Shown piece after piece: positions 61,967-64,000 of a stretch of 64,000 nucleotides of DNA. Below the pieces are notes generated by a model, which did not search any database, was not told the origin of the DNA, and was given only the letters and a program-made list of their open reading frames with translations. Numbering within the stretch: position 1 is the first letter of the stretch; each line of letters starts with the position of its first letter. This stretch comes from Cloacimonetes bacterium UBA6081. Lineage in GTDB: Bacteria > Cloacimonadota > Cloacimonadia > Cloacimonadales > Cloacimonadaceae. A program made the position numbers and the translations under genes. The stretch spans positions 88,076 through 152,075 of the forward strand of contig DIXL01000085.1 in the NCBI GenBank assembly GCA_002428685.1, read 5' to 3'.

Positions 61967-62892
61967 GCCTTTGCGCCTTTACTATTATAGCGTTCCAGCC
62001 CATATTCTATTAAAGGCATAAAGGAATTGGCCAAAAGCAGGGCAAACATAAAACCTTCTGCAAATAGGGAAAACCTGCGGATATACACGGTTAAAAAGCC
62101 AATAAGGACAGCATATATCCACAAAGCCAACTTTCCCTTGGGTTGGGATACAGGATCGGTAGTCATAAAAACTATTCCAAACATAGCACCACCGCTTACC
62201 AGAAAGAACAAAGGGTTTTGTCCTGGATAAAAGATGTAATTAAAGACCAGAACACTGAGCGCAGTCCCCACCATGGGTTGCCATTTGGCTGTTTTAGTAA
62301 GGATCAAATATATGCCGGCCAAAATAATCAGCAGTGCCGAAGTTTCACCTAAAGAGCCACTGATAAAACCAAAGAATGCTTCAGGGAAACTATAGACTTT
62401 ATCAATCCCCAGACGATATTGATTCAAAATAGTAGCTCCAGTTTCAAAAGCTTTACCACCACTCCAATATGCAAAACCTCCAGGAAAACCGCTGAAAGGC
62501 TTTGTCCAGGAAACTGTCATCTGATTTGGAAAAGAGATATAGACAAAAGTGCGACCCAGGATAGCCGGATTGAACATATTTGTGCCAAACCCGCCAAATA
62601 CCATTTTACCAAAAGCAATTGACACAATGGCAGCAACAGCCGATATCCATAATGGAATTCCGGGTGGCAAAGTCATGGCTACCAACGAGGAAGTAACAAA
62701 TACTGCCATGCTGACCTTACCGCCTTTTTTCTTGTAAACAAACATATATTCAGTTAAGTAACCAAACAGATTTGCCACCAGCACAACAGCCAGAACTCTA
62801 AAACCAAACAAGTACACGGCAAACAACAATAAGGGAGTTAAGCTATACAAAACTCTGTTCATGATGCTTTGCTTTAGTATCAGTTTAAACAT
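61963..62892 (-). CDS. nqrB: Na+-NQR subunit B (covalent FMN), short form
   Basis: 309-aa membrane protein of the NqrB/RnfD family. GGFGTNMFNPA and the flavin motif TGATIL (Thr154) are present, as are the C-terminal helices. Typical NqrB is about 410 aa with an extra N-terminal region that contacts NqrA; that region is missing and the length is nearer RnfD. No nqrA is adjacent, upstream being a PASTA protein gene 22 nt away. Confidence 0.92.
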   Translation of the reverse strand: MFKLILKQSIMNRVLYSLTPLLLFAVYLFGFRVLAVVLVANLFGYLTEYMFVYKKKGGKVSMAVFVTSSLVAMTLPPGIPLWISAVAAIVSIAFGKMVFGGFGTNMFNPAILGRTFVYISFPNQMTVSWTKPFSGFPGGFAYWSGGKAFETGATILNQYRLGIDKVYSFPEAFFGFISGSLGETSALLIILAGIYLILTKTAKWQPMVGTALSVLVFNYIFYPGQNPLFFLVSGGAMFGIVFMTTDPVSQPKGKLALWIYAVLIGFLTVYIRRFSLFAEGFMFALLLANSFMPLIEYGLERYNSKGAKA

Positions 62893-62914
62893 GGTTTCTC
62901 CTAATCATCCCAAA

Positions 62915-63490
62915 TCAAAAAGGATCATAGGCAGCTGAAGCCTCAAGACTGTCCATAATAGCCTGCGAACCCATGCTCAATATTAGTTTTACTGTGCTGC
63001 GCCGGGTTACCTTTTCTCCCGCTGAAGGGATACTACGCATAACCGTATTTACCGCATAAATGTCTGAATAGGTAGAATCTATCACTGTTGTGAATAATTC
63101 CAAATTACGTAAGGTGATAAATGCTTCCTGGAAGGGACGCCCAATTAGTGATGGAATAGTAACCGTGGCAGACCCTTTGCTTACAATTAAATAAACTGTC
63201 CCATCCTGGCGAATTTTATCCCCTGCACCGGGCATTTGCTCCAACACCATTTCTGCAGATGCAGATTCACTATAAATGGAGTCTTTCACCACCACGTGCA
63301 GCTTTTCGGTTTGCATAGCCCGTTTTGCCTTGGTAAGGTTCATTCCCGTTACATCGGGGACTTCTACTTTGGGAGTTTTACCCAAAACAACTGGAAAAAT
63401 CAATTGGCTAAAGATAAAGGCAGTTACTATGATAATGCTCAAGCCAATTCCCAGTATATACCCTACCTGTTTTGTATTTAGATTTTTCAC
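62915..63490 (-). CDS. Membrane-anchored PASTA-repeat protein
   Basis: 191 aa. A short cytoplasmic start, one membrane helix (about residues 12-35), then two PASTA domains (about 40-108 and 109-175; VEVPDVTGMNLTKAKRAM, VTIPSLIGRPFQEAFITL) outside the membrane and a short acidic tail. PASTA domains bind cell-wall fragments and usually belong to Ser/Thr kinases or penicillin-binding proteins; neither is fused here. It lies between rsmB and nqrB in one run. Confidence 0.85.
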   Translation of the reverse strand: MKNLNTKQVGYILGIGLSIIIVTAFIFSQLIFPVVLGKTPKVEVPDVTGMNLTKAKRAMQTEKLHVVVKDSIYSESASAEMVLEQMPGAGDKIRQDGTVYLIVSKGSATVTIPSLIGRPFQEAFITLRNLELFTTVIDSTYSDIYAVNTVMRSIPSAGEKVTRRSTVKLILSMGSQAIMDSLEASAAYDPF

Positions 63491-63498
63491 TTCCGCTC

Positions 63499-64000
63499 CT
63501 ATTTGATGCGTTTCAGCTTTGCCCCAAAAGCTCCGTCCATGAAGTGCTTAAAGGGAATGGTTTTCAAATATCCTTCGCTGGTGTATTCCTTCGGGACAAA
63601 GGCACTGGCATCAACAAGTTCAAAGCGTTTGTTGCGTTTTAAAAAGGCGGCTATTTGTGCTTCGTTCTCTTTTGGATTCATGGTGCAGGTGCTGTAAACC
63701 ATTATACCTTCGAGAACCACGAAATTGGCAGCATAGTCCAAGGCTTTCTCTTGTAGCTTAACAAGCTCGGGAATGGTATTATGCGCTTGCCATCTAAGAT
63801 CAGCTTTACGGCTAAAAACTCCCCAACCGGAGCATGGCGCATCTACAAGAACACGTTGGAAGGCAGGAGCCATTGGGCCATACTTAAACGCATCGGTAAC
63901 AACCAACTTGATATTGGTAAGCTGCAGGCGGTCGGCAGCTTGTTTCAATAGTTTCATTTTGTTGGGTATTTTGTCCACGGCTATCACTTCACCAGTGTTA
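63499..64000 (-). CDS. 16S rRNA m5C methyltransferase (RsmB/Sun family), partial
   Basis: The C-terminal 166 residues of an RsmB/NOP2-type enzyme; the 5' part runs off the window. The frame continues to the last base (NTGEVIAVD, the SAM-site strand). Two catalytic cysteines are visible, in DAPCSGWG and YSTCTMNPKENE. The C-terminus is compact, as in Sun-family enzymes without a PUA domain. PASTA and NQR genes follow on the same strand. Confidence 0.9.
   Translation of the reverse strand, partial: NTGEVIAVDKIPNKMKLLKQAADRLQLTNIKLVVTDAFKYGPMAPAFQRVLVDAPCSGWGVFSRKADLRWQAHNTIPELVKLQEKALDYAANFVVLEGIMVYSTCTMNPKENEAQIAAFLKRNKRFELVDASAFVPKEYTSEGYLKTIPFKHFMDGAFGAKLKRIK

Noticed and set aside
58974..62892. 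Assignment of the electron-transfer operon as RNF
   Set aside because: The last subunit has the fused 2Fe-2S, FAD and NADH domains of NqrF, and no rnfB or rnfC-like gene is present.

Overview
The window looks like chromosome from a Gram-negative anaerobe of the Candidatus Cloacimonadota (Cloacimonetes/WWE1) or a near relative. Four things point that way: secreted proteins with Por-type C-terminal sorting tails (YPNPFNPTTT-like) beside a PorV-like porin, a V-type ATPase cluster of the spirochaete/chlamydia/Bacteroidetes layout (E-DUF2764-A-B-D-I-K), a six-component-type Na+-NQR, and a large MutL-like protein. The taxon is an inference from gene content; no rRNA is present.

Layout. 1-387: non-coding, two hairpin-ended repeats. 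388-5882 (minus): murA, prmC, a response-regulator/anti-sigma-kinase fusion, a STAS protein and a divergent EF-G. 6048-10693 (minus): TolC / adaptor / ABC ATPase / MacB-type permease exporter. 11005-12596: ornithine carbamoyltransferase and a lineage-type hypothetical. 12675-20252: V-ATPase operon ending in a strong terminator. 20602-22488: tRNA-Arg(CCG) and an ABC-F protein. 22503-26420 (minus): large secreted protein. 26612-28606: htpG behind a CIRCE-like operator. 28688-28999: group II intron relic abutting a repeat. 29008-33106 (minus): pyrB-pyrC-pyrK-pyrD. 33753-37277 (minus): C25-like secreted protein. 37430-44484: an endonuclease/phosphatase-family lipoprotein, then a phosphohexomutase, a periplasmic PPIase and the MutL-like fusion. 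45054-51603 (minus): PorV-like protein, M6-type secreted protease and three related envelope proteins. 51789-51875: tRNA-Leu(CAA). 52554-58478: threonine-dehydrogenase-like and Gfo/Idh oxidoreductases, asnS, an aminotransferase, a small secreted protein and a prepilin peptidase. 58516-64000 (minus): rsmB, PASTA protein, nqrBCDEF and a hypothetical.

How it fits together. Energy conservation appears sodium-based. The V-ATPase K subunit carries the full Na+ ligand set at the Enterococcus hirae spacing, and NqrB-F would build the sodium gradient. The envelope theme is secretion of large adhesive or proteolytic proteins through a type IX-like route. Pyrimidine and arginine metabolism are represented by classical carbamoyltransferases.

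The least explained part is the intergenic DNA. It holds at least five 104-115 bp elements with a constant 7-8 nt outer core and variable but self-complementary inner arms. Two of these are embedded in a larger composite repeat, and one sits exactly at the edge of a truncated group II intron protein. There are also a second hairpin repeat family and many degenerate 7-8 nt tandem repeats.
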